This document shows positions 1 to 9,150 of a DNA stretch of 64,000 nucleotides, piece after piece (position 1 is the first letter of the stretch; each line of letters opens with the position of its first letter). The DNA lies in assembly GCF_000439375.1 (NCBI RefSeq), contig NZ_ATMI01000041.1, positions 239,619-303,618 on the forward strand, in the 5' to 3' direction. The notes beneath the pieces were generated by a model. It was given only the letters and a program-made list of their open reading frames with translations, ran no database searches and was not told the origin of the DNA. The stretch comes from Tatumella saanichensis. GTDB taxonomy: Bacteria; Pseudomonadota; Gammaproteobacteria; Enterobacterales; Enterobacteriaceae. Position numbers and translations under genes: made by a program.

Positions 1-1275
1 GACAATGTCACCATCAGTTCTATGGTAGCTGGTGGCCCGGCAGCCCGTAGTAAGCAATTGTCGGTGGGTGACCGTATCGTTGCGGTCGGAGAACCGGGCA
101 AGCCGATGGAAGATATTGTCGGCTGGCGACTGGATGATGTGGTCGAGAAGATCAAAGGTCCAAAAGGTAGCCGTGTCCGTCTGGAGATCCTACCGGCAGG
201 TAAAGGGACCAAAACCCGTATTATCACGCTGACCCGTGAGAAGATCCGCTTGGAAGATCGTGCGGTGCAGATGTCGGTACACACTGTCGGCAGCCATAAA
301 GTGGGCGTATTAGACATTCCAGGCTTCTATGTGGGCCTGACTGACGATGTCAAAGTCCAATTGCAGAAGTTGGAAAAACAGCATGTAGACAGCGTTGTGA
401 TCGACTTACGTACCAACGGCGGCGGGGCATTGACCGAAGCGGTATCATTGTCCGGACTGTTTATTCCTTCTGGTCCGGTAGTGCAGGTGCGGGATAACAC
501 CGGTAAGATCCGCCAAGACAGCGATACCGATGGGATCGTTTACTACAAAGGACCATTAGTGGTACTGGTTGACCGGTTCAGTGCGTCGGCATCAGAAATC
601 TTCGCTGCTGCCATGCAGGATTACGGCCGTGCGCTGATCGTCGGTGAACCGACCTTTGGTAAAGGGACCGTACAGCAGTACCGTTCACTGAGTCGTATCT
701 ATGACCAGATGTTGCGTCCTGAATGGCCGCCACTGGGCTCGGTACAGTACACGATCCAGAAGTTCTACCGTATCAACGGGGGGAGTACCCAGTTGAAAGG
801 GGTTACTCCTGATCTGATTATGCCAACCGGCGTTGAAACAGTGAAAACCGGTGAGAAATACGAAGATAATGCACTGCCTTGGGACAGTATCCCAGCCGCG
901 CAATACACTAAAACCGGAGACCTAAAGCCTTATCTGCCAGCATTACTGGCGGATCACGATGCGCGTATTGCCAAAGATCGTGAGTTCCAGTACATCCTAC
1001 AGGACATTAAACGTTTTGATGCCATGAAGGATAAGATCGATATTGTTTCTCTGAATTATGCTGAGCGTGAAAAAGAGAACAAACAAGACGATACGATGCG
1101 CTTGGAGCGGATCAATGCCCGTCTGCAGGCCCAGGGTAAAAAACCGCTGACCAGCTTGGATCAGTTGCCGAAAGACTATAAAGATCCGGACCCGTATCTG
1201 GATGAAACGGTCGATATCGCCAACGATCTGGCACAGCTCGAAGCCAATAAAACGGCACCGGCTGCGGCCAAGTAA
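1..1275 (+). CDS. prc: Tail-specific periplasmic protease Prc (Tsp), C-terminal part; 5' end outside the window
   Basis: C-terminal 424 residues of the S41-family protease that degrades periplasmic proteins with nonpolar C-termini, including ssrA-tagged ones, and trims penicillin-binding protein 3. The frame is open from base 1, so the gene begins upstream; a start at 22 would be false. The first ~75 residues visible are the end of the PDZ domain (SMVAGGPAARS, GDRIVAVGE). The catalytic core follows: the serine is residue 196 of the visible part in the FSASASE motif and the general-base lysine is residue 221 in FGKGT, the 25-residue spacing of the E. coli enzyme. The C-terminal DUF3340-like domain is complete. 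A terminator follows directly and htpX lies downstream, as in E. coli. Identification is by recalled near-identity over the whole length. Confidence 0.97.
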   Translation, partial: DNVTISSMVAGGPAARSKQLSVGDRIVAVGEPGKPMEDIVGWRLDDVVEKIKGPKGSRVRLEILPAGKGTKTRIITLTREKIRLEDRAVQMSVHTVGSHKVGVLDIPGFYVGLTDDVKVQLQKLEKQHVDSVVIDLRTNGGGALTEAVSLSGLFIPSGPVVQVRDNTGKIRQDSDTDGIVYYKGPLVVLVDRFSASASEIFAAAMQDYGRALIVGEPTFGKGTVQQYRSLSRIYDQMLRPEWPPLGSVQYTIQKFYRINGGSTQLKGVTPDLIMPTGVETVKTGEKYEDNALPWDSIPAAQYTKTGDLKPYLPALLADHDARIAKDREFQYILQDIKRFDAMKDKIDIVSLNYAEREKENKQDDTMRLERINARLQAQGKKPLTSLDQLPKDYKDPDPYLDETVDIANDLAQLEANKTAPAAAK

Positions 1276-1291
1276 GGTTTGACCCCACAAA

Positions 1292-1319
1292 ACACCGGCT
1301 AGAGCCGGTGTTTTTTTTT
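1292..1319 (+). terminator. Intrinsic terminator after prc
   Basis: A 9-bp perfect stem (ACACCGGCT / AGCCGGTGT, loop AG) is followed by a run of nine T. It starts 16 bases after the prc stop codon. Confidence 0.93.
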
Positions 1320-1433
1320 GCCGAAAATCCGTTGTAGTGGCTCACAAAATGTCAGTAATCGCACTAACGGGTGGAGAAATGTCTGTCAAAATGTAAAGTT
1401 ATGTCGTTTCAGAGGTTTACAAGGGTTCGTCAC

Positions 1434-1461
1434 TTGAAAACCGCGCTAATGCACATAGGAT
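1434..1461 (+). promoter_or_regulatory. Possible htpX promoter
   Basis: TTGAAA (1434-1439), a 16-bp spacer and TAGGAT (1456-1461). The -35 is good and the -10 mediocre. CTTGAAA followed by CACAT also faintly resembles a sigma-32 promoter, but its spacing is short. htpX is known as a heat- and envelope-stress gene (CpxR, sigma-32) in E. coli; I see no convincing CpxR box here. Confidence 0.35.
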
Positions 1462-1504
1462 AGTGACAGATAAACTGCGTTAATGATGAGGAAAATAAAC
1501 GTTT

Positions 1505-2386
1505 ATGATGCGTATCGGGCTTTTCTTACTGACTAACCTGGCTGTGATGCTGGTGTTCGGGCTGATTTTGAGCCTTACCGGCATTCAGTCAGCCAGTGTT
1601 CAGGGACTGATGATCATGGCCGGTCTGTTCGGTTTCGGTGGTGCTTTTGTCTCCCTGCTGATGTCGAAGTGGATGGCACTGCGCTCTGTCGGAGGGGAGG
1701 TGATAGAGCAACCCCGTAATGCCACCGAGCAGTGGCTGATGAATACCGTTGCTCAGCAGGCAGCGCAGGCAGGTATTGCTATGCCGCAGGTAGCTATCTA
1801 CCATGCGCCAGATATCAACGCCTTCGCGACCGGGGCCCGCCGAGACAAATCGCTGGTCGCCGTTTCGACTGGACTGCTGCAAAATATGAATCGTGATGAA
1901 GCGGAAGCGGTACTGGCTCATGAAATCAGCCATATTGCTAACGGTGATATGGTGACCATGACCTTGATACAAGGGATTGTGAACACCTTTGTGATTTTTA
2001 TCTCACGTATCATCGCCCAGATCGCCGCCGGATTTCTTTCGTCGGATCGTGATAGTGAAGAAAACAGCAATGGTAATCCGCTGGTTTACTTTGCTGTTGC
2101 AACGGTACTGGAGTTGGTATTCGGTATTTTGGCGAGCATTATCACCATGTGGTTCTCTCGCCACCGTGAGTTTCATGCAGATGCGGGTTCGGCTCGGCTG
2201 GTAGGTCGTGAAAAAATGATCGCCGCTTTACAGCGGCTGAAAACCAGCTATGAACCGCAAGAACCTGGTAATATGATGGCATTCTGCATCAACGGTAAAG
2301 GCAAATCCTTGAGTGAGTTATTTATGTCTCACCCACCGCTGGACAAACGTATTGAAGCCTTACGCCGAGGCGATTACCTTAAATAA
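1505..2386 (+). CDS. htpX: Membrane zinc metalloprotease HtpX
   Basis: M48-family inner-membrane protease that works with FtsH to remove misfolded membrane proteins. The protein has 293 residues, the length of the E. coli protein, and the same N-terminus ([11 protein letters not shown]). Two N-terminal hydrophobic segments lie at about residues 5-22 and 32-52. The zinc motif HEISH is at residues 139-143, and the third ligand is the glutamate of EFHADAGSA near residue 222. Two further hydrophobic stretches (about 155-180 and 190-215) precede that glutamate. The start has a GAGGAAA ribosome site. It stands alone between the prc terminator and a terminator shared with yobH. kdgR, the E. coli neighbour, is absent. 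Confidence 0.97.
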   Translation: MMRIGLFLLTNLAVMLVFGLILSLTGIQSASVQGLMIMAGLFGFGGAFVSLLMSKWMALRSVGGEVIEQPRNATEQWLMNTVAQQAAQAGIAMPQVAIYHAPDINAFATGARRDKSLVAVSTGLLQNMNRDEAEAVLAHEISHIANGDMVTMTLIQGIVNTFVIFISRIIAQIAAGFLSSDRDSEENSNGNPLVYFAVATVLELVFGILASIITMWFSRHREFHADAGSARLVGREKMIAALQRLKTSYEPQEPGNMMAFCINGKGKSLSELFMSHPPLDKRIEALRRGDYLK

Positions 2387-2393
2387 AGCCCTG

Positions 2394-2420
2394 TGACCGC
2401 CGATTTTCGGCGGTCATTTT
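2394..2420. terminator. Terminator between convergent htpX and yobH
   Basis: A 10-bp stem (TGACCGCCGA / TCGGCGGTCA) with a TTT loop, followed by TTTTCTTTC on the plus strand. It overlaps the last bases of the converging yobH gene, so it mainly serves htpX. Confidence 0.8.
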
Positions 2421-2668
2421 CTTTCCGGAAGATAGTCACTGCCAAATAACAGGTTGTCACGCTTACTGAACCACGGACATTCTGTCACGCCGGTGATACC
2501 GCCGCGGGAATGTAGATAACGTGACACTGTCACTCCTTTGGCCGTCAAATACTCACACCGTAACCCTAGGCCCATAGCAATACTTTGGCTGCCGGTCAGG
2601 ACACCGTATCCGGTGAATAGCATAACTAGCCAGATACCCGCCAGTATCAGAATGCTGCGCAATACCAT
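2414..2668 (-). CDS. yobH: YobH-like small exported/membrane protein
   Basis: An 84-residue protein aligning by eye with E. coli YobH (79 residues): an N-terminal hydrophobic segment (about residues 4-28, ending in GYGVLTGS), then the conserved pattern GLGLRCEYLTAKG, YLHSRGGITG and CPWF. Function is unknown. The segment could be a signal anchor or a cleaved signal peptide; the two cysteines beyond it (in RCEYL and ECPWF) suggest an oxidising periplasmic location (inference). The start has a good GGAGAA site 9 bases upstream. In E. coli it also sits between kdgR/htpX and yebO/cspC, so the context supports the call. The PhoP-box-like repeat at 2798-2814 lies about 130 bp upstream on the same strand. 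Confidence 0.85.
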   Translation of the reverse strand: MVLRSILILAGIWLVMLFTGYGVLTGSQSIAMGLGLRCEYLTAKGVTVSRYLHSRGGITGVTECPWFSKRDNLLFGSDYLPERK

Positions 2669-2797
2669 TTTGTTATTCTCCTTGTAGAGTCAGTTCAACC
2701 TTGAACATTGTGATAGCCCTTGACAGCATGCCTGTCTGACTTTTAAAAAAGCATCGGAGATAACTGAAAGTTTTTTGAGCAGTTGCGAGGGGAACGG

Positions 2798-2814
2798 TGA
2801 ACATCTGGTGAACA
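2798..2814 (-). promoter_or_regulatory. PhoP-box-like direct repeat between yobH and yebO
   Basis: On the minus strand the sequence reads TGTTCA-N5-TGTTCA, the half-site length and 11-bp period of the PhoP box (T/GGTTTA-N5-T/GGTTTA) with one substitution per half (C for T). In E. coli the PhoP-controlled gene mgrB occupies this interval. I found no MgrB frame on either strand and no clear -10 downstream, so use of the site is unproven. Confidence 0.35.
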
Positions 2815-2884
2815 TTTCCCGTTCCGAGAGTAGAATCACAGCTCTGATTATTTGCAGTGATACCGGATGTGGTGAGGCAACGAT

Positions 2885-3190
2885 ATGAATGATATGGCAT
2901 CGGGCATGGGAAGCTTTATTCTCCCTGCATTAGTAGCGGCAGCAGTGATTTTTGCGCTGATCCTGTGGTTTTTTGTTAACCGTGCCAGTGTCCGTGCCAG
3001 TGAGAAAGTGGCACTACTGGAAGCGCTGCTTCACGAACAGAAGAAACAGAATGCGCTGTTGAAACGTCTGCTTGAAACCCAGTATGTTGAGGATGGGGTT
3101 GCGGCGCCTACCGCACCGATTGCTGAACCAGCGGTTGAAGAGGTGCCGGAACCGGAAAATCCTTACCTAAAATTTGTCCCTGAGCGTTAA
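2885..3190 (+). CDS. yebO: YebO-like single-span membrane protein
   Basis: A 101-residue protein matching E. coli YebO (95 residues) in its core: a transmembrane helix at about residues 10-34 ending in ILWFFVNRASVR, then a charged helix EKVALLEALLHEQKKQNALLKRLLE, likely a coiled coil, and an acidic Pro/Glu-rich tail. Function unknown. The topology suggests a cytoplasmic coiled-coil domain anchored by an N-terminal helix. The start at 2885 follows GAGGCAACGAT; a second ATG four codons on is also possible. It precedes yobF-cspC as in E. coli. Confidence 0.88.
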   Translation: MNDMASGMGSFILPALVAAAVIFALILWFFVNRASVRASEKVALLEALLHEQKKQNALLKRLLETQYVEDGVAAPTAPIAEPAVEEVPEPENPYLKFVPER

Positions 3191-3833
3191 TTTTGCAAGG
3201 CCTCCTGCACAGGTTTCTTCTGCGCGGGAGATAAGAAAATCAGATTACCCGATTCAATTCGGGGGGCGAGTTAACAGACGGTGAGCATCAGCCGTAGTAG
3301 AGGCGAGCCGATGGTGACTCCTGTAATGGCGAGCGGAATCATCGCTAAACTGATATTCCTTCGGGTGCTTCGCTGTTTCGTCCATAATCTCATGTCGGTT
3401 GGCAGTGGCAGGCAAAATCATCGTTAGTTTTTTTTATCTTTTATTCATAATAAAAAGATATAACTTGCTGATTTATTCAAGTGAGGTGCGAAAATAATCG
3501 CAGCCGAAGGAGTAAATAAGCCGTAGACAAAGTCTGTTCGGCTAAACGATGCACTTCAGTGGCAATAAATCGACAAGTAGTCAGGCAACGGTATTATTGA
3601 ACCTTGAACAATGAAGTGATAGCATTTTCAGGATCCATATTCCGGCAACAAGGGTATCGAGCCTGCTGAAAATGCGGGTGAAAGCCTTTGCTGCAGGGCA
3701 AGTACAAGATGCAGGTCTGTGTTGCCGGTCACTAATTGTGTCTTCAGTCTCACTTACCGGTTAAAAATGGCTTGCCATTAATTAAGGGATATGTGATAAC
3801 AATTAACAGATTAATCGAGGTACGAATCTGTTT
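3191..3833. other. Intergenic region yebO to yobF; no recognised gene
   Basis: About 640 bases with no gene I recognise; it probably contains the promoter and long leader of yobF-cspC. Visible structure: an AT-rich hairpin at about 3436-3460; a hairpin GCCGTAGAC-AAA-GTCTGTTCGGC at about 3520-3542; and a weak 40-codon minus-strand frame (3271-3393) with a basic N-terminus and one hydrophobic segment but no ribosome site. Confidence 0.6.
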
Positions 3834-3947
3834 ATGCATGGCATTATCAGTAAAGAAGATTTGAGTAAAGACGTTAACGTTAGAACTGCTTCCTTTGCCG
3901 AAACTAATATTAGTGCCTCATGCAGTCTGTTCCGCGTTTTTCTGTAA
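3834..3947 (+). CDS. yobF: YobF-like tiny protein upstream of cspC
   Basis: A 37-codon frame beginning MHGIISKEDLSKDVNV and containing NISASCS. It lines up with E. coli YobF (47 residues, beginning MCGIFSKEVLSKHVDV and containing IGASCSNVS) and ends about 10 residues earlier. It lies 42 bases before cspC, as in E. coli, where yobF and cspC share a transcript and YobF rises under stress. Function unknown. The ribosome site is weak: GAGG at 3817-3820 is 13 bases from the ATG, so expression may depend on leader structure (inference). It is too short for ordinary gene-length cut-offs. Confidence 0.85.
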   Translation: MHGIISKEDLSKDVNVRTASFAETNISASCSLFRVFL

Positions 3948-3989
3948 CATCGCCTTCGGGCAAAATAAACAATTAAAGGAATTTGCAAA

Positions 3990-4199
3990 ATGGCAAAGAT
4001 CAAAGGTCAGGTTAAGTGGTTCAACGAGTCTAAAGGTTTTGGTTTCATTACTCCTGCTGACGGCAGCAAAGACGTGTTCGTACACTTCTCTGCAATCCAG
4101 GGTAACGGCTTCAAAACTCTGGCTGAAGGCCAGAACGTAGAGTTCGAAATTCAGGACGGCCAGAAAGGCCCTGCAGCGGTTAACGTAACTGCTATCTGA
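3990..4199 (+). CDS. cspC: Cold-shock-domain RNA chaperone CspC
   Basis: A 69-residue single cold-shock domain that, as far as I recall, is identical to E. coli CspC. It binds single-stranded RNA/DNA and stabilises transcripts such as rpoS mRNA; it is made constitutively rather than on cold shock. RNP1 is KGFGFI (about residues 15-20) and RNP2 is VFVHFS (about 28-33). It differs from CspE by [10 protein letters not shown] rather than MSKIKGNVKW. The ribosome site is AAAGGAA. It follows yobF and ends before a strong terminator. Confidence 0.98.
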
Positions 4200-4242
4200 T
4201 AAGCGACTCTTCTCCGGAAATGCGTCCGGTGTCATGAATTGC

Positions 4243-4272
4243 AAAACCCCGCCCATTGAGCGGGGTTTTTTC
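4243..4272 (+). terminator. Intrinsic terminator after cspC
   Basis: AAAACCCCGC and GCGGGGTTTT form a 10-bp stem around the loop CCATTGA, followed by a T run ending in TTTTTTC. It separates cspC from rlmA. Confidence 0.93.
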
Positions 4273-4332
4273 TTTCGGCAATGCTGGTGAACAGGTACAC
4301 TGCCCGCTGATTTATTTCACGGAGTTTCTGCA

Positions 4333-5151
4333 GTGTTTATATGCCCGTTATGCCAGCAGCCTCTGCATCAGCAGTCCGGAGGCTGGCGATGTGCCGCCAA
4401 TCATCAGTTTGACCAAGCCCGTGAAGGCTATGTCAACCTCCTTCCAGTACAGCACAAAGGGTCCAAAATTCCCGGGGACAGCCCAGAGATGATCCAAGCT
4501 CGGCGACAGTTCCTTGACCAAGGCCATTATCAGCCGTTACGCGATGCTGTGGGTGATATGCTGGCAGAAGTGGTTACCACGGAACAAGCTAAGGTTCTGG
4601 ATATCGGCTGTGGGGAGGGGTATTACACAGCGGGTATCGCCGCACGACTGGCGGAACAGCCTAATGGTCAGGTATTTGGCCTTGATGTGGCTAAGGTTGC
4701 GATACGCTATGCGGCCAAACGCTATAAGGGTATCCATTTCTGTGTAGCGTCTAGTTACCGCTTGCCATTCGCTGATAATAGCCTGTCAGCGATACTGCGC
4801 ATCTACGCCCCCTGTAAAGATGAAGAATTGGCACGAACCCTGAAACCAGGGGGATATTTACTGACCGTGACGCCAGCTCCGCGCCACTTGATGCAGCTAA
4901 AAGCGCTCATTTATCAGGATGTGCAACTGCATGAAGAGCACGAGCATCCGTTGGAAGCCTTTGAATGTGTGACCGAGCAGCGCCTTAGCTATCCTATGCA
5001 CACCGAGGGCAATCATGCGCTTGCCTTACTGCAAATGACGCCTTTTGCTTGGCGAGCCAGTGAGCAGGTTCGGCAGACCTTAGCGGCCAGTACGCAGTTT
5101 GACTGCGAAGCGGACTTCCGTTTGCGTCTCTGGCGGCGGAAAGCAGACTGA
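4333..5151 (+). CDS. rlmA: 23S rRNA (guanine-N1-)-methyltransferase RlmA
   Basis: Methylates N1 of G745 of 23S rRNA in the E. coli numbering, using S-adenosylmethionine. 272 residues, close to the E. coli length. An N-terminal zinc finger is visible (CPLC at residues 4-7, then C and H of CAANH near 20-24), followed by [12 protein letters not shown]. The Rossmann methyltransferase domain has motif [13 protein letters not shown] (around residue 88) and the acidic [19 protein letters not shown] and [15 protein letters not shown] are typical of the family. It uses a GTG start with GGAG nine bases upstream; no in-frame ATG gives the conserved zinc-finger start. mntP, next to rlmA in E. coli, is missing. 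Confidence 0.95.
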   Translation: MFICPLCQQPLHQQSGGWRCAANHQFDQAREGYVNLLPVQHKGSKIPGDSPEMIQARRQFLDQGHYQPLRDAVGDMLAEVVTTEQAKVLDIGCGEGYYTAGIAARLAEQPNGQVFGLDVAKVAIRYAAKRYKGIHFCVASSYRLPFADNSLSAILRIYAPCKDEELARTLKPGGYLLTVTPAPRHLMQLKALIYQDVQLHEEHEHPLEAFECVTEQRLSYPMHTEGNHALALLQMTPFAWRASEQVRQTLAASTQFDCEADFRLRLWRRKAD

Positions 5152-5192
5152 GTCGCAGAGATGTCAATTGGTATATAAATGTAAAATTATTT

Positions 5193-5220
5193 TTGACGAC
5201 GTTACGGTAACTGATACATT
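5193..5220 (+). promoter_or_regulatory. Probable yoaE promoter with a long leader
   Basis: TTGACG (5193-5198), 16-bp spacer, TACATT (5215-5220). A start near 5227 would give a leader of almost 200 nucleotides before yoaE. The leader holds short inverted repeats (GGGCTTAAGCCC at about 5248) but not the GGGGAGUAGC core of the yybP-ykoY manganese riboswitch that precedes some TerC genes. Confidence 0.5.
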
Positions 5221-5423
5221 AGCACTCTGTTTATTATTCAGGAGTAATGGGCTTAAGCCCGGGTTATGGATCGTCACCGACGTCGTTCAATTTTCACATT
5301 AGGGTTGCTTGGCAACACCGTCTCTATGCTGGTCTCATTTTGTCCGGTTCTGTCTCCGGTTCAACACAAGGTTTCACACCGGCCGTCCGCAGTTTCCACA
5401 CTCTGTTTTGCAAGGGGTAACTA

Positions 5424-6986
5424 ATGGAAATGTTAATGGATCCCTCCGTTTGGGCAGGGCTGGTCACGCTTATCGTACTGGAAATTGTTCTCGGTATTGA
5501 TAACTTGGTGTTTATTGCCATACTCGCGGACAAACTGTTGCCAGGGCAGCGTGATAAAGCGCGGATAATTGGATTGAGTTTGGCGCTGGTCATGCGCTTG
5601 GGACTGCTTTCTCTGATGTCGTGGCTGGTTACTCTGACTAAGCCGCTGTTCCAGATCAGCGATTTTGCCTTCTCCGGCCGCGACCTGATTATGCTGACCG
5701 GCGGGATATTCTTGCTGTTTAAAGCCACCACAGAATTGCACGAACGTTTGGAAAACCGGCCAGAGAGCCATAACAGCAATAAAAACTACGCCAGTTTTTG
5801 GGTGGTAGTAGCGCAGATAGTGGTACTGGATGCAGTGTTTTCACTGGATGCCGTGATCACCGCAGTTGGCATGGTCAGCCATTTGTGGATCATGATGACG
5901 GCGGTTGTGATTGCGATGGGCATCATGCTGCTGGCCTCTAAACCGCTGACCCGTTTTGTCAACGCTCATCCGACGGTTGTTGTGCTCTGTCTCAGCTTCC
6001 TGCTGATGATTGGTCTTAGTCTGGTGGCAGAAGGCTTCGGTTTCCATATTCCCAAAGGCTATCTGTATGCGGCCATTGGTTTCTCGATCATTATCGAGTT
6101 GTTTAACCAGATTGCCCGCCGTAATTTTATTCGTCATCAGTCGCGGCGTCCGATGCGTGAGCGCACTGCAGAAATAATCCTACGTCTGATGGGCGGTAAG
6201 CGTAGCCAGCAGCCTTCAGAACAGACGTCCCAACCGGGCCACGATTTACCGCTGACAGAAGCGTTCAAGGATGAAGAACGCTATATGATCACCGGGGTAC
6301 TGACCTTGGCATCACGTTCAATCCGCAGTCTGATGACGCCACGTGGTGAAATCTCTTGGGTCAATGCAGAAGATCCTGCCGATGAGATCCGTCAATTACT
6401 GCTGAATACGCCACACAGCTTGTTCCCAGTAGGGCGTGGTGAACTTGATGAGATCATCGGGGTGGTATGGGCCAAGGAGTTATTGGTGGCGTTGGATCAC
6501 GGCGTTGATGTGGCTGAGTTTGCTGCGGCTACGCCGGCTATCATCGTTCCAGAAACCCTCGACCCTATCAACCTGCTGGGTGTGTTACGTCGTGCTCGCG
6601 GTAGCTGTGTTATCGTCAGTAATGAGTTTGGGGTGGTACAAGGGCTTATTACGCCACTGGATGTGCTGGAAGCGATTGCCGGTGAGTTCCCAGATGAAGA
6701 CGAAACCCCAGACATTACCCCGGACGGTGACGGCTGGTTGGTGAAGGGCGGAACCGATCTACACTCACTGGAGCATCGCCTGGATGTCCATTGTCTGGTA
6801 ATGCCGGAAGAAGATCATGCGTCACTGGCTGGGCGGTTAATCAGCCTTAAAGGGCAGATCCCGCAGGTGGGCGAGGTGATCGATATTGAGAACCTGCATT
6901 TTACCATCGTTGAAGCCACTGATTATCGAATTGATCTGGTGCGGGTCACCCGTGACCAAGACAACAATCCCTCACAGGGTGATTGA
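5424..6986 (+). CDS. yoaE: TerC-family membrane protein with CBS and CorC domains (YoaE)
   Basis: 520 residues in the known three-part architecture: an N-terminal TerC membrane domain (about residues 1-235, seven or more hydrophobic helices, with the acidic intramembrane motifs [12 protein letters not shown] and [12 protein letters not shown]), a central CBS pair (about 285-400) and a C-terminal CorC/HlyC transporter-associated domain (about 415-510). TerC proteins are linked to Mn2+ or other metal export and to tellurite resistance; YoaE itself has no proven substrate. The start ATG at 5424 has AAGGGG upstream; a second ATG four codons on is less well placed. In E. coli yoaE neighbours manXYZ and pdeD, both absent here, which brings it next to rlmA and sdaA. 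Confidence 0.93.
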   Translation: MEMLMDPSVWAGLVTLIVLEIVLGIDNLVFIAILADKLLPGQRDKARIIGLSLALVMRLGLLSLMSWLVTLTKPLFQISDFAFSGRDLIMLTGGIFLLFKATTELHERLENRPESHNSNKNYASFWVVVAQIVVLDAVFSLDAVITAVGMVSHLWIMMTAVVIAMGIMLLASKPLTRFVNAHPTVVVLCLSFLLMIGLSLVAEGFGFHIPKGYLYAAIGFSIIIELFNQIARRNFIRHQSRRPMRERTAEIILRLMGGKRSQQPSEQTSQPGHDLPLTEAFKDEERYMITGVLTLASRSIRSLMTPRGEISWVNAEDPADEIRQLLLNTPHSLFPVGRGELDEIIGVVWAKELLVALDHGVDVAEFAAATPAIIVPETLDPINLLGVLRRARGSCVIVSNEFGVVQGLITPLDVLEAIAGEFPDEDETPDITPDGDGWLVKGGTDLHSLEHRLDVHCLVMPEEDHASLAGRLISLKGQIPQVGEVIDIENLHFTIVEATDYRIDLVRVTRDQDNNPSQGD

Positions 6987-7007
6987 ACCCGCGGTTGAGC
7001 ATGAAAC

Positions 7008-7036
7008 AACGCCTGATTTTATCAGGCGTTTTTTTT
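7008..7036 (+). terminator. Intrinsic terminator after yoaE
   Basis: AACGCCTGAT and ATCAGGCGTT form a perfect 10-bp stem with a TTT loop, followed by six further T. sdaA converges from the other side and may also use the hairpin. Confidence 0.92.
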
Positions 7037-7062
7037 AACCGGTACGCAGAGGTAAACGCTGG

Positions 7063-8427
7063 TTAATCACATTGTACTTTAATGGCTAATCCGCCACGGG
7101 ACGTCTCGCGGTATTTAGCATTCATATCTTTGCCGGTCTCATACATGGTCTCGACCACTTTATCTAAGGACACCCGCGGGGCACTGGTACGGCGCAGGGC
7201 CATACGGGCAGCGTTAATTGCCTTGACCGAAGCGATAGCGTTACGTTCAATACAAGGGACCTGCACCTGACCGGCGACCGGATCACAGGTCAGGCCGAGA
7301 TTGTGCTCCATACCAATTTCAGCGGCGATACACACCTGTTCAGGGCTGGCACCTTGCAGTTCTGCCAGACCTGCTGCCGCCATCGAGCAGGCTACGCCCA
7401 CTTCACCCTGACACCCGACTTCCGCACCAGAAATCGATGCATTCATCTTGTATAAAATCCCGATGGCTCCAGAAGCCAGGAAGTAACGCAACGCTACATC
7501 GGGCGTGACCGGCGCGACGAACTGATGATAATACGACAGAACGGCTGGGATAATGCCACAAGCACCGTTAGTCGGGGCGGTCACCACACGTCCGCCGGCC
7601 GCATTTTCTTCGTTGACCGCTAAGGCAAACATATTTACCCAGTCGATGACATTCATCGGGTCGGTGGAATGTTGACTGCCGGAAATCAGCAAGCGCCGTA
7701 GGGCTGCTGCACGACGTGGCACCCGCAGAGGGCCAGGTAGAACCCCTTCGGTATTCAAACCACGATCAATACAGGCCTGCATAGTCTGCCAGACATGGGA
7801 AAAATACGTGTCGATTTCCTCACGGCTGTGTAAGGCCAATTCATTTTTTAGCATCAATCCTGATACTGACTGCCCGGTCTGCTGACAGTGGTCCAACAGT
7901 TGCCGAGCCGTGTTCCAAGTATAAGGCACTTGCACACTGTCTAATGGCGATTGGCCGAACTCTTCTTCACTGAGAATAAAACCACCGCCTACCGAGTAGT
8001 AGGTTTTTTGTAATAGGCAGAAATCGTTTTCCCAAGCTGTCAGGGTCATGGCGTTTTCATGTAACGGCAATACCTCGCTGCGGAATACCATGCCACCTTC
8101 GCGGGGAAAATCCACCTCATGACGACCATCAGCTAACGGCAGACGTTGGCGCTGATTGACATCGGCAACAAAGCCAGGGATAGCATCGATATCGACGCTT
8201 TCTGGAGAGGCGCCAGCCAGACCCATAATAATGGCAATATCCGTATGGTGGCCATGACCGGTCAATGACAGAGAGCCATAAACATCCACCGAAACGCGGG
8301 TGGCTCGTGTCAGCATATTTTCCTCAATAAGCGTGCTGACAAATTGTCTGCCGGCTTTCATCGGACCGACGGTATGTGAGCTCGAAGGGCCGATACCTAT
8401 TTTAAACATGTCGAAAACGCTTATCAC
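7063..8427 (-). CDS. sdaA: L-serine dehydratase (deaminase) SdaA, iron-sulfur type
   Basis: Converts L-serine to pyruvate and ammonia using a [4Fe-4S] cluster. 454 residues from the chosen start, equal to E. coli SdaA. The N-terminal domain begins [18 protein letters not shown]. The C-terminal catalytic domain contains [14 protein letters not shown] and the cluster cysteines in GAEVGCQGE and in [12 protein letters not shown]. The frame extends four codons further to a GTG at 8439, but GTG at 8427 gives the conserved MISVFDMF and has GGAG six bases upstream, so I prefer it. It stands alone, convergent with yoaE. pdeD, between sdaA and yoaE in E. coli, is absent. Confidence 0.96.
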   Translation of the reverse strand: MISVFDMFKIGIGPSSSHTVGPMKAGRQFVSTLIEENMLTRATRVSVDVYGSLSLTGHGHHTDIAIIMGLAGASPESVDIDAIPGFVADVNQRQRLPLADGRHEVDFPREGGMVFRSEVLPLHENAMTLTAWENDFCLLQKTYYSVGGGFILSEEEFGQSPLDSVQVPYTWNTARQLLDHCQQTGQSVSGLMLKNELALHSREEIDTYFSHVWQTMQACIDRGLNTEGVLPGPLRVPRRAAALRRLLISGSQHSTDPMNVIDWVNMFALAVNEENAAGGRVVTAPTNGACGIIPAVLSYYHQFVAPVTPDVALRYFLASGAIGILYKMNASISGAEVGCQGEVGVACSMAAAGLAELQGASPEQVCIAAEIGMEHNLGLTCDPVAGQVQVPCIERNAIASVKAINAARMALRRTSAPRVSLDKVVETMYETGKDMNAKYRETSRGGLAIKVQCD

Positions 8428-8586
8428 AAAAAACTCCACAACTCAGGGACATAAAGGGGCAGGAATAGCCTGTAGCGATACTGTCAGGTTGACCTCGTCC
8501 AACAGAAAGGCGGTAATAGTCGCACTTCGCCGTAGGATCTTCCAAGAAATATCAGAATAGCACGATTTTAACGTATAAAACGGATA

Positions 8587-9150
8587 TTAACCGAGTATCT
8601 GTTTACCGAGTTGGCGAATAATACCTGCAGTCATGCCCCAGATAAAATGCTTTTGATAGTCACAGACCCAGATTTGCTGAATTTCTCCATGACGTTTGAT
8701 CTGCAGGGGTAAAAAGTGGTCTTGTTGTAGCAATGGCAACAGTGGAACTTCGAAGCTGAGCGCCACTTCATCCGGCGCGGGTCGTGGTTTGACGTTAGCA
8801 GGTAGCAAGCCGACAAAGGGAGTGACCGCGAAGCCAGTGCGGCTAGCCACCACCGGTAACCGGCCAATGATCTCAACGTATTCCGCAGGGATAGCCAGTT
8901 CTTCTTGAGTTTCCCGCAATGCGGTGTGGCACAATGTCAGGTCTGTCGGGTCCGCTTTGCCTCCTGGGAAAGCCACCTGTCCTGGATGATGGCGTAAATG
9001 GCTGGCGCGTAAGGTCAGTAACAGGCAGGGCTGCGGGTAATCAATTACCGGTACCAGTACTGCTGCCTGGCGGCCTATGCAAGAGGGGGCAGCCTGTTCG
9101 GTCTCAGGCAGATGTAACATAAAGCGCTGGCGGAACTGTTCAGTATTCAT
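8587..9150 (-). CDS. nudL: Nudix hydrolase NudL (YeaB), CoA-pyrophosphatase-like
   Basis: 187 residues. The Nudix motif is visible as GGKADPTD...ALRETQEELAI, with aspartate in place of the first motif glutamate, as in the family. The preceding LRASHLRHHPGQVAFPGG is the UPF0035 signature of coenzyme-A-type Nudix hydrolases. The E. coli protein is annotated as a putative CoA diphosphatase; the substrate is not proven. Its start overlaps the end of pabB by 11 bases, so the two are translationally coupled, as in E. coli. Confidence 0.92.
   Translation of the reverse strand: MNTEQFRQRFMLHLPETEQAAPSCIGRQAAVLVPVIDYPQPCLLLTLRASHLRHHPGQVAFPGGKADPTDLTLCHTALRETQEELAIPAEYVEIIGRLPVVASRTGFAVTPFVGLLPANVKPRPAPDEVALSFEVPLLPLLQQDHFLPLQIKRHGEIQQIWVCDYQKHFIWGMTAGIIRQLGKQILG

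Noticed and set aside
5221..5423. yybP-ykoY manganese riboswitch before yoaE.
   Set aside because: The conserved GGGGAGUAGC-type core is not present.
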